A program made the translations under genes and the position numbers. The notes beneath the pieces are model-generated. The model saw only the letters and a list, made by a program, of their open reading frames with translations, made no database searches and had not been told where the DNA came from. Positions 23,323 to 35,500 of a stretch of DNA of 64,000 bases are shown in pieces (positions within the stretch are counted from its first letter, which is position 1; every line of letters begins with the position of its first letter). The DNA comes from Notamacropus eugenii. Taxonomy: Eukaryota > Chordata > Mammalia > Diprotodontia > Macropodidae. The stretch spans positions 433,311,877 through 433,375,876 of the forward strand of contig NC_092875.1 in the NCBI RefSeq assembly GCF_028372415.1. The letters run 5' to 3'.

Positions 23323-23572
23323 TTGTTGTTCAGTTGTTTCAGTTATTCCTGACTCTTTATAACCCTATTTGGGACTTCCCTGGAGTAGTTTGCCATTTCC
23401 TTCTGTAGCTCATTTAACAGATGAGGAAACTGAGGCAAACAGGGTTAAGTGACTTGCCCAGGGTCACACAGCTGGGATATGGCCAGATCTGAGGCCAGAT
23501 TTGAACTCTGAAAGATGAGTTTTCTTGGTTCCAGGCCTGGTGCTCCATCCATTTGGCCACCTAGTTGCCTCC
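23323..23572 (-). repeat. Mar1 SINE
   Basis: Well preserved antisense copy: 'ctgactctttataaccctat', 'acagatgaggaaactgaggc', 'agggtcacacagctgggata', 'tggtgctccatccatttggc'. Confidence 0.9.
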
Positions 23573-23659
23573 ATTACCTACACACATCTCATCTATTCTT
23601 ATAGGTCCTTTCTCTGGACAACCTCAACAACTTAATAAATACTGGTAACAACAGACCTT

Positions 23660-23835
23660 GAAAGAACACTTTGACATTGGAAAAGCACTCCACCTGTATA
23701 ATTTCTCTTGAACCTCACAATGTTCTTGGGAGGTAGGTACTACTATTATTGGTATTTCTATCTTATAGATAAGACCCAGAGAGGTAAAGGGACTTGTCTA
23801 TCACCACATAGCTAGTAGGTACCAAGAGGGAGATT
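23660..23835 (-). repeat. MIR/THER1-type SINE
   Basis: 'cttgggaggtaggtactact', 'agacccagagaggtaaaggg' and 'catagctagtaggtaccaag'. Confidence 0.65.
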
Positions 23836-23997
23836 TCATTCTCAGTGAAAGGTGTCTATGGGATGTGAAGTCACAAATGAAGCAGTCTCTGCCCTCAAAG
23901 AGCTTCCATCATCAGTAAGAACTTAACATCATCAACTTTGGTCTTTGTAAATGTAAAGGGAAAAGCAAATTCAGCAAAAGTTCATCTTGAAAGAACT

Positions 23998-24320
23998 GCT
24001 GTGTGACTTTTGACAAGTCAGTCTATTCCTCTGGGCTTGTCTCCCCCTCTGTACAATGAGGTGATTGGACTAACTTTCTAAGGTCCTGTGTAGTCTAACA
24101 TCCAAAGGCCCACGTCATTTCTACTTAATATAGCCATAGTAAAAGGAGCTTAGGTAGGACGTGCTCTGTCTCAGTTGTGTTCCCAACATGTTGTCTGTCA
24201 AATTCCAAGTACCACAGGTGACGGAGAAATAACTGGGCATAACTCCTCTACACTTAGTTGTAACAAGACACATGGCGATGATGCTTGTTTGGTGCTCCAA
24301 TCAAATAAGGGTTATTTGAC
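23998..24320 (+). repeat. Direct duplication, copy 2 (partner at 19879-20220)
   Basis: It shares the order of landmarks with the partner: a MIR3-like start, 'cctgtgtagtctaacatcca', 'gttcccaacatgttgtctgt', 'ctacacttagttgtaacaag', and 'gggttatttgac' at the end. Flanks outside this block do not match, so the shared unit is about 320-340 bp. Confidence 0.7.
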
Positions 24321-24324
24321 TATC

Positions 24325-24920
24325 GCCTTTCTATCCTCAGTATAGAAAGAGCAGGGCCCAATGCATCTTCTGTCAAGTATGGGAACTTGCCTGGTTCATT
24401 TATCTTAATGAAGGTCCTCCGTCTCAGTGTTGTTGTGATCTTTCTGGTCTGTTTGTTGTAGAAGCAGAGAATTCATAATGCTTTGAAATATTTGGATAGG
24501 TTTAGTGAGGGTAATTTATGGCAGCAAATAAGTATCATACAGCACAGAAGTAGGTGCACAAAGAGGGAGTGTAAAAGGTTCCATTTTTTTGTGCAAGTGA
24601 GTGCATTTGGTAATAGAACATTTTGCTGAATGGCTCAAGCCATGATTTGTGGCTCTGACTTCCCAAAACCATCACAATGAATCTGAGAAAAGTATCAAGG
24701 GATCCATGAGTCAGAGTTCTCAAAGTCTTTGGGGACCCAGTTACAATTATCAATTATACAGGTCCTCCTAACTGAATGGTAAGTCATCTCAGGGAGAAGT
24801 TTAACAGCTGCTCCTCAGAACTGTTTTCTCCAAGTACATGGCCAGGGAATGCCATTTGCCTATGTCCCCTGATATTTTCACCTCATCATATCAGTCATCT
24901 TTCCTTCAAAAGGAGAGATT
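24325..24920. other. No recognised feature
   Basis: A 72-codon minus frame (24535-24753) has no motif. Otherwise it is plain AT-rich sequence. Confidence 0.4.
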
Positions 24921-24924
24921 TACA

Positions 24925-25030
24925 GATTGATAGCCAGAAGGGTTAGTGATCACTAATTCAAGTCCTGAAGTTTACAGAGGAAAAAATTAAGGTTCATAGA
25001 CATGATGGACCTTATCTAAGAGCAGACTTG
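24925..25030 (-). repeat. MIR3-type SINE fragment
   Basis: 'tagccagaagggttagtgat', then 'gtttacagaggaaaaaatta'. Strongly decayed. Confidence 0.45.
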
Positions 25031-25059
25031 AGGAAACTCATATCATTTTCTAGATCAGT

Positions 25060-25255
25060 GGAGAAAGCATTGACATTGGGATCATTCATATCTCACCCAA
25101 CTCCTATTCCCACCTTTGACACTACATGTATAACCTTAAGCAAATCTTCTAAGCTCCTTGGGCCTCCATTTTCTCATAGATAACCCAAGGGATTGGACTA
25201 GATGGCCTTTCTAGATTTATTCTAGATTCTATGATCTTGTGAATCCTCTGATTCT
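25060..25255 (+). repeat. MIR3-type SINE
   Basis: The tail 'gggattggactagatggcct' with 'ctagattctatgatcttgtg' is typical. The head is weak. Confidence 0.65.
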
Positions 25256-25329
25256 TCCAAATCAGAAATTCTGTGATTCTGTCTATTCTACTGACTACTC
25301 ATCAGCTGCGTCTGATTTGCAATTTCCTG

Positions 25330-26430
25330 TTTAAGCAATACACATTTTCATCCAGGTTATTCTTCAGCATGGATAACTGAACTGCTTTTTTCATTGCTAC
25401 AGATGACACTGAGGAAATTCTATAGTGTTCAAGGCTCAGCACAGTTAATATAATGTCTTCTGTGAATAGAAGTATTTGAAGGAGTTCTTCATTGATTGAC
25501 TATGTGGAAGATATTTTGTGACAATGAAAAGCAGAATAAATAAACATATGTCTAACATCTAATCTGAAAGTCAATATCCTACAAATTATTGAATTTTGTC
25601 TCCATACTCCTATGTCAAGAGTTTTGTATTTTTAAGTATAATTTTGCAAAATCACAGATCTATGGACTTGGAAAAATCCTTAAAGGTAATCTAATCCAGA
25701 CCATTCCTGAAGAGGAATCCTTTCTATAAAATCAGCAAGTAGTCATTAAACCCACACTTCCAGTAAAGGAGATACCTTGTCTGAGAAAAACCATAAAGGC
25801 TACCTTTTTTTTTCTGGTCAAGAGAAGTACTTTTTTCCGCCATAAGTACACACATAATGGATTCTTCTTTTGTCTTCACCTGTCAGTCAGTTATGTCATT
25901 GCAGAGGTGTGGTCTTCTATAAATGATTGCCTGTGGAAATTTTCTTGTTCTCTCCTCATGTTTCTTTCATGGACACCTTTAACAAGTATATATGGAATTC
26001 TATATTATTATTATTGATAATAAGTGAGTTACATGGGTTCATAGTTGCTAATGAATTCTCTGCCCTCTATTTTTTAGTAAAACATTGTGTGGGACCTTTT
26101 CCATTCTTTTGGAACCTTTCCTTCTTTGAGGTATATTGGAAATTGATCAGCTTTCTTTAAAGTATGACTCCATATAAATTGCTTTTCTATATAGTTAATC
26201 AGGTCCACTTGCTCTTTCTGACTTTATCTTAAATGTTATGGCCATTTTCCCACATAGTTCGGAGGTGGTAGAGTCCAAATATAATAGTCCATTTATTGTC
26301 ATTAGTGAGAATAAACCACTATAAGAATGGTAGCAGATCAACTCCAGTATGTATAGGTTACCTTCATTCTCTAAGAATAGCAAGTCTAGCTAGATCTCAG
26401 TCCAAGTATCCTATGAAATAATATGTGACT
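25330..26430 (-). repeat. RTE (BovB-like) LINE, reverse transcriptase part
   Basis: Minus-strand translation in several frames shows RTE reverse-transcriptase landmarks in the right order. They are a GKAxGPD-like KSERASGPD near 26200, KEGKVPKEWKR near 26110, ISNYEPM near 26030, then HTSAMT-LTDR and LCVYLW near 25880-25840. EDIILTVLSLE, in place of the FADDIVL catalytic motif, lies near 25430. Many stops and shifts show a dead copy. It is probably the downstream half of the element whose endonuclease part is at 27110-27840. Confidence 0.7.
25640..25800 (-). repeat. CR1/L3 LINE fragment
   Basis: 'cttggaaaaatccttaaagg' and 'taatctaatccagaccattc' resemble antisense CR1/L3 3' sequence. It lies within the span assigned to the RTE, and the age order of the two is unclear. 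Confidence 0.4.
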
Positions 26431-26439
26431 TCATTTTAA

Positions 26440-27105
26440 ACTGCTCTTGCTGCTTTGTGGGACAAAATAGATGAAGAATATCAATTACTCGCATTTCAGC
26501 ATACATTTGGATGGACAAGCTAGAGAGCTTGTCTATCAGTAGGAATACCTGAGACAAAAAGCACAATGAGCACAGAACCGATCTTAGAGTTAAATGGGAG
26601 CAAGAGAACAGGCTGGGTTGCCTTTAAGAAATTGTAAAGTTCCTTTTCTGATCTAAAGCCTCCAAAGAAGGCAAAGGCCCATCTTTCTAATACCAACATC
26701 TTCTGGTATAGCTAAGATGTAATGAGAAATAGAATACCCAATTGCAGAAGAATTAAAAATGTACATCACACAGAGGGCAATGGAGTGGCACACATGGTAG
26801 GTGCAAGCAGTCTACAACATATAACCAATGAGGAATACTGAAGAGCAGGAATAAATCATATCAATCGAAACTGTATGATGAGAAGAAAAGATGGGCTTAT
26901 AATGTAGCAAGATTGAGGAACTGCAAATTTATGCCCTGAGTATCCTTAAAATGTCAGGAAAAGGCAAAGAAGGCCTCCAAACTGTTGGGTGGATCCCTTG
27001 AAGAGAATTTATTTTTATGAAGATATTGATAAGAGATTGATATATAGGACAGGGAGTCATGGATGGATTGCAATCTGCATTGTGGGAGGGAACTCCCTAT
27101 TCAAG
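26440..27105 (+). repeat. RTE (BovB-like) LINE, C-terminal part, opposite strand
   Basis: Plus-strand frames give RTE C-terminal landmarks: PPKKAKAHLSNTNI near 26660, HMVGASSLQHITNEE near 26800, and RRPPNCWVDPLKR near 26980. It separates the two minus-strand RTE pieces, so it is the later insertion if those pieces are one element. Confidence 0.65.
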
Positions 27106-27109
27106 GAGA

Positions 27110-27840
27110 ACACATGTCTCTTTGAATATTTGAGTAAAACAACATTGTTTGTAATCTAGTATTGCCATCCTCTGAAATACTTTTTAAATGTTCTAGAACT
27201 CAAAACTAGTGTTGCCCGTAGTTTCTATGCCTTTTCATAGCACAGAAATTGTGTTTCTGGGCTTTTTCAGCCTTCTCATTGTCATGACTGTTGTTCATCA
27301 GCTAGATTTCCCTTGGAAATTATTATAGAGGCAATGTCTATACTTTGGCGCATTTCCCCAAGATCCAACAATTTGGGTAAGTAGGTCAATATGGACTTGT
27401 TAAAATGGAACACAGTGTGTTCTTTTCAACTTTATCCTTTCTTTTAGTTTGTTTTGTCTCTTACTTTGATCTTTGTTCTAACTAGCCAATGATCCAACTG
27501 CATGTGGATGACTGATTTTGAGATGACCAAAACTTGTGTGTCAGGGTAGAGTTTATTTTATTTATGTGTCATTAGGTGCTAACCATATCCAACATCTTAT
27601 GGCCTTATTCTTGAAGAAGAAGTCTTAAATCTTCTTAATCTACAAGCTTTGATCTCTTTCATTTCTTAATTACAAAATGTCTTATTCAGTATAACTTGTG
27701 CTTTTCCACTTGTCTACCAACATCTCCAGTGATCAATTTTTTTACTTAGCTTGAAGGATCTTGGCAAATCTTTATAGAATATATCTATTTCTTCATTCTC
27801 TTCAAGAAATAGAATCATTAGTTGCAATTAGCTTTACAGT
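27110..27840 (-). repeat. RTE (BovB-like) LINE, endonuclease part
   Basis: Minus-strand frames show EEIDIFYKDLPRSFKLSKK near 27790-27730 and a decayed endonuclease C-terminal end near 27600-27450. It is collinear with the 25330-26430 piece. Confidence 0.55.
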
Positions 27841-27929
27841 GTTCTCTTTGCTTAGGTTTATTGTGAGCACTAGAAGGTAAAATGACCCAGTATCCTACAA
27901 AATACTATTTCTTGTTTTGGGCCATAGTT

Positions 27930-28140
27930 TGAAACCATCTCCACTAACTTGTTGGCTATGTGACAATAGGCAAGTTGCTTGACCTGTGTAGGACTTATTT
28001 TATTTATCTGAAGGATAAGAATAGTTGTGGTGTTTATTTTGAAAGGGTTATGAACATCAAATGAGGTAGATTGTGGAGCATCTTATGAAACTCAAAGGGA
28101 CATATTTGACAACTATTATTATCACAAAGAGACTGTATGG
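27930..28140 (+). repeat. MIR/THER1-type SINE
   Basis: 'ggctatgtgacaataggcaa' and a tail 'gaacatcaaatgaggtagat' with 'caactattattatcac'. Confidence 0.55.
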
Positions 28141-28379
28141 GTTCATCTATCAATAAATAGTCAATCAGCATGTATTAAGCACCTCATATAAACTTCATGT
28201 CTTTTGCAGATAGGATTTCTGGACTAGTAGATGAGGGGAAGGTCTTAGTAGTATAAATGGTATTTTAGCAAAATGTTTGGCAGTTTCTCATGCTATCCAT
28301 TTGAGGAAAATGGACAGGTATACAGTATGGGGCAAAGCAAGATAATTAAATGTATTGATATACAATAAACTTATCTTTT

Positions 28380-29300
28380 CATATTTAAAAAAAACTGTTC
28401 ATCTGCAACATACCCTTTCTTGTGGTCATTTGTTTTACCCTATTTGACACCGAGTTCACAAGATTTTTGACATATTCATTAATTCTTCATCATGAAATCA
28501 CACATCCCATTAGATGTTAGGTTTACTTTTGATGAAGAGTCCATTTTTTTCCCAAATCTTGATATGATTATATAATCCATAGGTTTTTGATGAGTCAGAT
28601 TGGTTCCTAGGCCATGGATGCATGTTGATCTCCATCTCTTGAATAAATTTATTCACTTTTTGTGACATTTGGCATGTTGCAAAGGTATGATGCAACAATC
28701 TATCTCCATTTGGAAGTTATGCAATTTAATAATAAATTCTGCTTCTCAATATGCAAATATATTTGTCAGAGTTCATTATTTCCTTAATAGTCTAGTAGAA
28801 ATGAAAATTCCTCAGAACTTTACTGTCTGATGAAGGAGCCCAGAAGGTTCATCAGTAAAAATTACCTTTCCCAATCTTCTATACTCCAGTCTTTATAATG
28901 TCTTTCCTGTGACAACATTTTTTTCATCAGAGCAATATTTAACAGGTTTTTTTTAAAACTAGCCTCACTATTCTAATTTCAAGAAACCTATGCTACATTG
29001 TAGAATAACCATTAATAAGATCTCTAGCTTCTAGGTACTCTGAAGTTCTAGGCTTTCTGAGAATTAATCAAGTTTTTTTTAATTAAGAATTAGACAGTTT
29101 TTGATGGGTTTTTATTGTTTTTTTTGTTGTGAACTACATTTTTGTTTGCTTTTCAATTCAGCTCTTTCATTGTGAACTTGAATGATCTTTAATATTTTTA
29201 ACATTGTGGACTTGACTTTTCCACACCAACAGCTGCTACAATATCTCTAAAAGTCATTGAAGTGTACTTTTTTCAGAACTGCAACTTTTGCATGTTTCTT
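28380..29300 (-). mobile_element. Tc1/mariner-family DNA transposon relic
   Basis: On the minus strand, the transposase core is visible near 28905-28865 as KDWSIEDWER followed, one base out of phase, by VIFTDE. This is the family's second catalytic Asp context. The C-terminal end, near 28480-28390, reads NLVNSVSNRVKQMTTRKG, matching the usual Tc1 ending (LVESMPRRVQAVIxAKGG). A weak N-terminal helix-turn-helix remnant (RDIVAAVGVEKS) lies near 29240. I could not find matching terminal inverted repeats, so the ends are approximate. It is inactive and broken in several places. Confidence 0.55.
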
Positions 29301-29569
29301 TGGGATATTATATCTTCTTAGAAGCTATGGAATTTAGAACATAACTAAAGAAAACAATGAAACACATGTACATGGCATGAAATATAGCCCTCAATTGATA
29401 AAGAACTAGCTTACAGTAGGGAAACTTCAATCTGACTTCATCAGGTCATAGTCAGATTAATATTAGTAGAAAAATACGTTCATGATCATTTTCACCAAAT
29501 GAAACAAAATCACAATTATTTGTTTAATCAAGTAATTCTCATATCAATGTAAACTAGATCATAGTAGAG

Positions 29570-31720
29570 ACAAATTAATTTGGACCTCATTGAATGACCC
29601 ATCCTAAAATATAGGAAAATATTCATTGGCTCTTTACACTATACATTTCTCTAATCATATCTTTTCACTCCTATTCTTTGAAGTTCCTCATTGATACTGT
29701 CATACCTACCCTTACCCACTCTATGTCTCTCTATTACCTTCTATGAAATACTTATTTTCAGTTCTTCATAGACCATGGTATACCTGAAATAAAAATATTG
29801 GTATTACAAAGATGGTCCTTTGTTTCTGGGATCATTGAAAAAACTTTGCAGTTTCCCAAAGGCAATCCAGCTCACTTTCTTCCTCCTATTTAATCCTGGG
29901 CCAAACTCAATGTCCATTTGTTCCCTTTGTTCCAGATAAATCTATTGATCAATAAGTGCTATAGTTTGTGCATGCAAATACATATCATAATCTGAGCAAT
30001 AGACATTCTTCATCCACTTAGGTTTTACTATATGTATGATGAGGCCAAACCTTTTTGAAATATTATAGATTTTTCTAGGAAGTTCTGGAAAGTTCTGTGA
30101 TGTTATGAAACCAATGCAATACCATCTGCAAAGGGGAGTCATCTAGCCAATTTCACCATCCGTAGGGAATCCTTCTTCAATTTGATCCTACAACAGAATT
30201 GTGAATGGCTTTGGTGAACATATCTGTCTCTGTTTGATACCTCATCAGATATCCATGATCAGAGGGTCCTGAACAAAATTAGTTCTATTGCTATCTTTCA
30301 AGGAATCTTGAATGATTTTTATGTATGAATGGGTACAAATTGCTGGAAGAGAACCTTTAATGCTACTGAATCTTTTTGCTTGTTTTCATAACCAACAAGT
30401 AGTAAACAGAATCATGGATTCTCTAAATCTTTCACTTTTATAATGGCAAAATGTGTTCCATTATAGGATATCACTTGTAAAAGCCTGCCTTTCCCTACTA
30501 ATAATCTCATTGAAGATGCAAGTATGTGTGAAGAAGTCTCATAATGACTTTGTAAATATAGGAAAGCAGAGATAAATTTGGTGGTTGTGTTATTCTTTTA
30601 GGCCCTCTCCCTCAAAATGTTAATATGATTGAAGGTTTTCCCCAATGACTTTAGTATCTTCTTATTTAGATATCTTGTGAATTGATCTCTCAGCACATTA
30701 ATAATTGTTTTGTCTCCATCACAGATTTTGTTGATAAATAATTGGTCCAAAACTAACTGCTTTTATCACCTTGTTTTCTTTCTAGTATCATTGTTCCCAA
30801 CTCTATAAGTATATCTGAGACTAATATTAGAATCTCAAATGTGGGAGCTCTACTGTCCTTTCTGGTAAAAAAAAAATGTCTTGCTATAAATTTTTCTATT
30901 TTTCTTCTATTTGTTGTTCTTCCATTTTCAACCTTAAATATCCTTGGGATGGTTTTGCTACATTGCATCCCTTGCCAAGATTTCTTTAAGAAAATTTTAC
31001 TCTCCATTGCTTCTTTCTGACTTGTGACATTGTTCATGATCATCCATCATCTTTTTTTGTAAGATTTCATAAATTAATTTATATTCTAAATCAGTGTTGT
31101 CTTTGGCTGCCATTTCCTTTCCATTGGCAAAGTAAATCAAATATATCCTGGGCAAAATGCTTTTCAAACTCCTTTGGTCTCCTTGTTATTACAATTGATT
31201 TGCTTTGGTTAAATTTCTCTATAAAATATTATAATTCACATTTATATATTTTTTGCTACACATTACCCATTTTCATTATCATTTACTTCTTTGAATAATT
31301 CAGCATTGAGTTGTTTCAATTGCAATGCCACATCTATATCATTATTGTTCTTTGTTCTACCTTTTTAAAAGTTCTAATCTTTGCTCTGTCAAGTTGGTAT
31401 TCTGACTGAATACAGACAATTGATCCAGAGATGACTCCCATGTCAGTAACAAACCTTTTTCTGTCCATTAAAATACAATCAATTTCATTTTCATCATGTT
31501 ATTTGGTGCTTGCCACATCCCACAATTATCCTTTTTTGGAAGAAAATGGTAATGATGTAAAGGCATGGGACTTCTGTGTAGTCTACAAGTATCTGACCTC
31601 TCATTCTTTCTTCCTGATCCATCATCTCTATAAACATCTGTGGCCATTGAGGATGCAGGCAAGCAGTTTCTTCTATATTCTTCACTTCCCTGAAAGCTCT
31701 CCTGTGCATTTGAACACCTG
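29570..31720 (-). repeat. RTE (BovB-like) LINE, endonuclease to C-terminal end
   Basis: Minus-strand landmarks run in order. Endonuclease: RKNERS then FFQKR and WQAPNNMMK near 31650-31480, with a GSIVxxQS-like end near 31430. Linker: GRTTNRRKIEKF near 30900. Reverse transcriptase: near 30550-30000, including VLHWFHN in place of the FADD region. Thumb and C-terminal part: YNISKRFGLIIH and KPKWMKNVYCSDYDMYLH near 30080-29970, then RRKKVSWIAFGKLQ near 29850. It is badly broken, but it is the longest RTE copy here. Confidence 0.72.
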
Positions 31721-31829
31721 CTACAACTTCAGGCCATTCCCAGAATGTTTGGGGACTAGAGAAGGGATCCCATAGATAGCCTACAAATGTAGAACAGTTC
31801 CAGTGAACTACTCATACATCAAGAACTAG

Positions 31830-31995
31830 AAAGGACCTCCATGGTTATTTACAATCCAGGTCCCTCACTTTACAGATGAGGATTCTGAATTTCAGAGAGA
31901 TTATGAGATTTTTTTCCCAAGGTTACACAGGTAGTAAGTATTAGAGGCAGGATTTGAATTCCAGTCCTCTGAATTCAGAGCCACCATCTTCTCCA
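31830..31995 (-). repeat. MIR3-type SINE
   Basis: 'ctagaaaggacctccatggt', 'acagatgaggattctgaatt', 'ggttacacaggtagtaagta' and 'caggatttgaattccagtcc'. Confidence 0.75.
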
Positions 31996-31999
31996 CTGA

Positions 32000-32514
32000 C
32001 CCCAGATGGCTCTGGAGGAGAAAGAAAGGCTGATAATCTTGCACAGCCCTCCCTCACTCAAATCAAAGTCAACTGCAAGTCATGTCATCATCTTCCTATT
32101 GGTCCTTTTTGAGAATGAAAGACAAATACAACCTGTGAGTAGTCTGAGCTACCTGAATGGGGAATCAGCCAGTTGGGTAACTCAACTCATCCTCTCCCTC
32201 TCCTTCTCCCTCTCCCTTTCCCTCTTCCCTCTAAAGGAAGGAAAATTTTGATGGCTGAAAGCTGCCTAGTTCACTTGGGGTTTACTGCCTAGGTTTCTTC
32301 CTCAAAGAGTTGACCTTAAACTCAATTCACCCTGGAGCTCTTAGATTGGACTACAATAGATCCTCCTTGACCAAGTATCAGTTTATAGTTAATTGGGGGA
32401 ATCCTGGATCAAAGCAAATATAAATAGTAACTGTTTTTCTTTTGATCAGCCACACTGGGGGTCACCCCCTTCCAGTTTGATTTTTTTTTTATTAAAGGGG
32501 CCACCCCTTGACTC
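32000..32514 (+). repeat. Composite SINE-like repeat, copy A, left part
   Basis: Three modules lie in order. The first is a ~140 bp head (cagatggctctggaggagaa to gacaaatacaacctgtgag). The second is a pyrimidine-rich tract (32190-32235). The third is a ~230 bp body starting 'gtttactgcctaggtttctt' and reaching 'ttaaaggggccaccccttga'. The continuation is at 36092-36340, beyond a HAL1. An 81-codon frame across it is not a gene. Confidence 0.7.
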
Positions 32515-32533
32515 TCTTCCTTTTGTTTGTTTG

Positions 32534-35500
32534 GGTTTTTTTTAACTAATTTATTTATTTTTAATTTTAAACATTCACTTCCACAAGATTTTGAGTTCCA
32601 AATTTTCTACCCATCTCTCCTTTCTGCCCACTCTAAGAGATCATACATTCTGATTACCCCTTTCCCCAATTTACGGTCCCTTCTATCATACCTCTACCTT
32701 CTCTCCTCCCCTTCCCCTCTATTTTTTTTTAATTATTATTTTATTTGTTTTCAGTGTTCTACAATCACTTCCACATAACTTAGATTTTTTTCCCTTTCCT
32801 TCTCCTCCTCCCCTCCTCCCTCCCTGAGATGGCATACAATTTTATATAGGTTCTACACATATATTCCTATTAAATACATTTTCACCTTAGTCATGTTGCA
32901 TAGAAGAATTAAAATGAATGGAAGAAATCATAAAACAAACCAAAAAGTAATGCAAAAGAAATGGATCTGCTACATTCTGTGAGCGAATTCCATAGTTCTT
33001 TCTCTGAATGTGGAGGGCATTTTGCCTTAAAAGACCACTGGGAATTTTTTAAATCCTTGCATTGCAATGAAGTTCTATATCTACCAGAAAAAATCCTTGC
33101 ACACTGTGGTTGTTGCTGTGTACAAAGTTCTCCTGGTTCTGCTCCCTTCGCTCAGCATCAGTTCATATAAGTCTTTCCAGGCCTCTGAAGTCCGCCTGTT
33201 CATTATTTCTTATAGCACAATAGTATTCCATTACATTCATATACCACAACTTGCTCAGCCATTCCCCAATTGATGAATATCCCCTTGATTTCTAGTTTTT
33301 TGCTACCACAAAGAGTGCTGCTATAAATATTTTTGTACATGTGGGACCCTTTCCCATTTTTATGATCTCTTGGGGATACAGTCCAAGAAGTGATATTGCT
33401 GGGTCAAAGGGTATGCACATTTTTGTAGCCCTTTGGGCATAGTTCCAAATTGCTCTCCAGAATGGTTGGATCAGTTCACAGCTCCATCAACAATGAATTA
33501 GCATTCCAACTCTCCCATTTCTTCTCCAATATTTATCATCATCCTGTTTTGACATGTGAGCCAATCTGATAGGTGTGATGTGATACTTCAGAGATGTTTT
33601 AATTTGCATCTCTCTAATCAATAGTGATTGAGAGCATTTTTTCATATGACTATAGAGAACTTTAATTTCTTCCTCTGAAAACTACCTGTTCATATCCTTT
33701 GACCATTTATCAATTGGAGAAATGATTTGTATTGTTGTACATTTAACTCAGTTCTCTATATATTTTAGAAAGAGGCTTTTATCTCAGGCATTAAAAACTT
33801 TCCCAGTTTTCTGCTTCCCTCCTAATCTTGGTTGCACTGGGCTTGTTTGTGCAAAAACTTTTCAATTTAATGTAATCAAAGCTATCCATTTTGCACTTCA
33901 TAATGTTTTCTATCTCTTGTTTAGTCAAAAATTCTTCCCTTCTCCGTAAATCTGATAAATACACTATTTCTTGCTCCACTAATTTGTTTATAGAATCAAT
34001 CTTTATATCTAGATCATGTACCCATTTGGACTTTATTCTTGTGTACAGTGTCAGGCATTGATCTGTCTAGTTTCTACCACACTGCTATCCAGCTTTCCCA
34101 GAAATTTTTGTCGAACAGTGAGTTCTTATCCCAGAAACTGGGTTTATCAAACAGTAGATTATTCATTAAGTACTGTGTCTTGAGTACCTAACCTATTCCA
34201 TTGGTCTACCCCTCTATTTCTTAACATACAATTTGAGATCTAGTAACGCTAGGCCACCTTCTCTAGCATTTCTTTTCATTAGTCCCCTTGATATTCTGGA
34301 CCTTTTGTTCTTCCAAATGAATTTTGATACTATTTTTTCCAGCTCTAGAAAATAATTATCTGATAGTTTAATTGGTATGGCACTAAATAAGTAAATTAAT
34401 TTAGGTAGAATTATCATTTTTATTATATTGGCTCAGCCTACCCATGAGCAACTGATGTTCTTCCACTTATTTAGATCTGACTTTATTTGTGCAAAAAGTG
34501 TTTTGCAATTGTGTTCATATAGTCCCTGGGTTTGTTTTGGCAGGTAGACTCCCAAATATTTTATAGTATCTACCCTAGCTTTAAACAGAATTTCTCTTTC
34601 TATCTCTTGCTGTTGGGCTTTTTTAGTAAATACAGAAATGCAGAAGACTTGTATGGGTTTATTTTGTAACCTGCAACTTTGCCAAAGTTGCTTATTATTT
34701 TAAGTAGTTTTTTGCTTGATTCTCTGACCCCTCTATTTTCTTGTAGGGAAAAACAGATTTCTATACCTCATTGCATGTATGTCATTTCCCAGTAGCATGT
34801 AAAAACAATTTTTCACATTCATTTCTAAAACTTTGAGTTCCAGTTTCTCTCCTCCCTCCCTCCCCATCCCCACTGAGAAGGAACACTTTTTGATATAGGT
34901 TATACATGTGTAGTTATGCAAAACATTTCCATACCAGTCATGCTGTGAAAAACTAACTATATTTCCCTCCATCAAATCCTGCCCCCCCCCCACTTATTCT
35001 ATTCTGTCTTTTGACCCTGTCCCTCCTCAAAAGTATTTACTTCTAATTACCCCCTCCTTCCATTTGACCTCCCTTCTCTCATCCTCCCCAATCACCACTT
35101 ATCCTCTTCCTCCCTACTCTCCTGTAGCATAAAATGAATTTTCATACCAAATTGAATGTGTATGTTATTCCCTCCTTAAGTCCAATCTGATGAGAGTAAG
35201 GTTCACTCTTTTCCTCTTACCTCCCCCCTCTTCTCCTCCACTGAAAAAGCTTTTTCTTGACTCTTTTATTCCCTTTCTCTTTTTCCCAATATATTCCTCT
35301 CTCACCACTTAATTTTTTTAGATTTTATCTCTTCCTATTCAACTCACCCTGTGCCCTCTGTCTATATGTACATAATCCTTCCAACTACCCTAATACTGAG
35401 AAAAGTCTCGAGTTACAAATATTGTCTTTCCATGTAGGAATGTAAACAGTTCAACTTTAGTAAGTCCCTTATGATTTCTATTTCCTGTTTACCTTTTCAT

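Noticed and set aside
31431-31775. 114-codon plus-strand frame
   Set aside because: It is the antisense of the RTE endonuclease region, where the minus strand gives the meaningful match.
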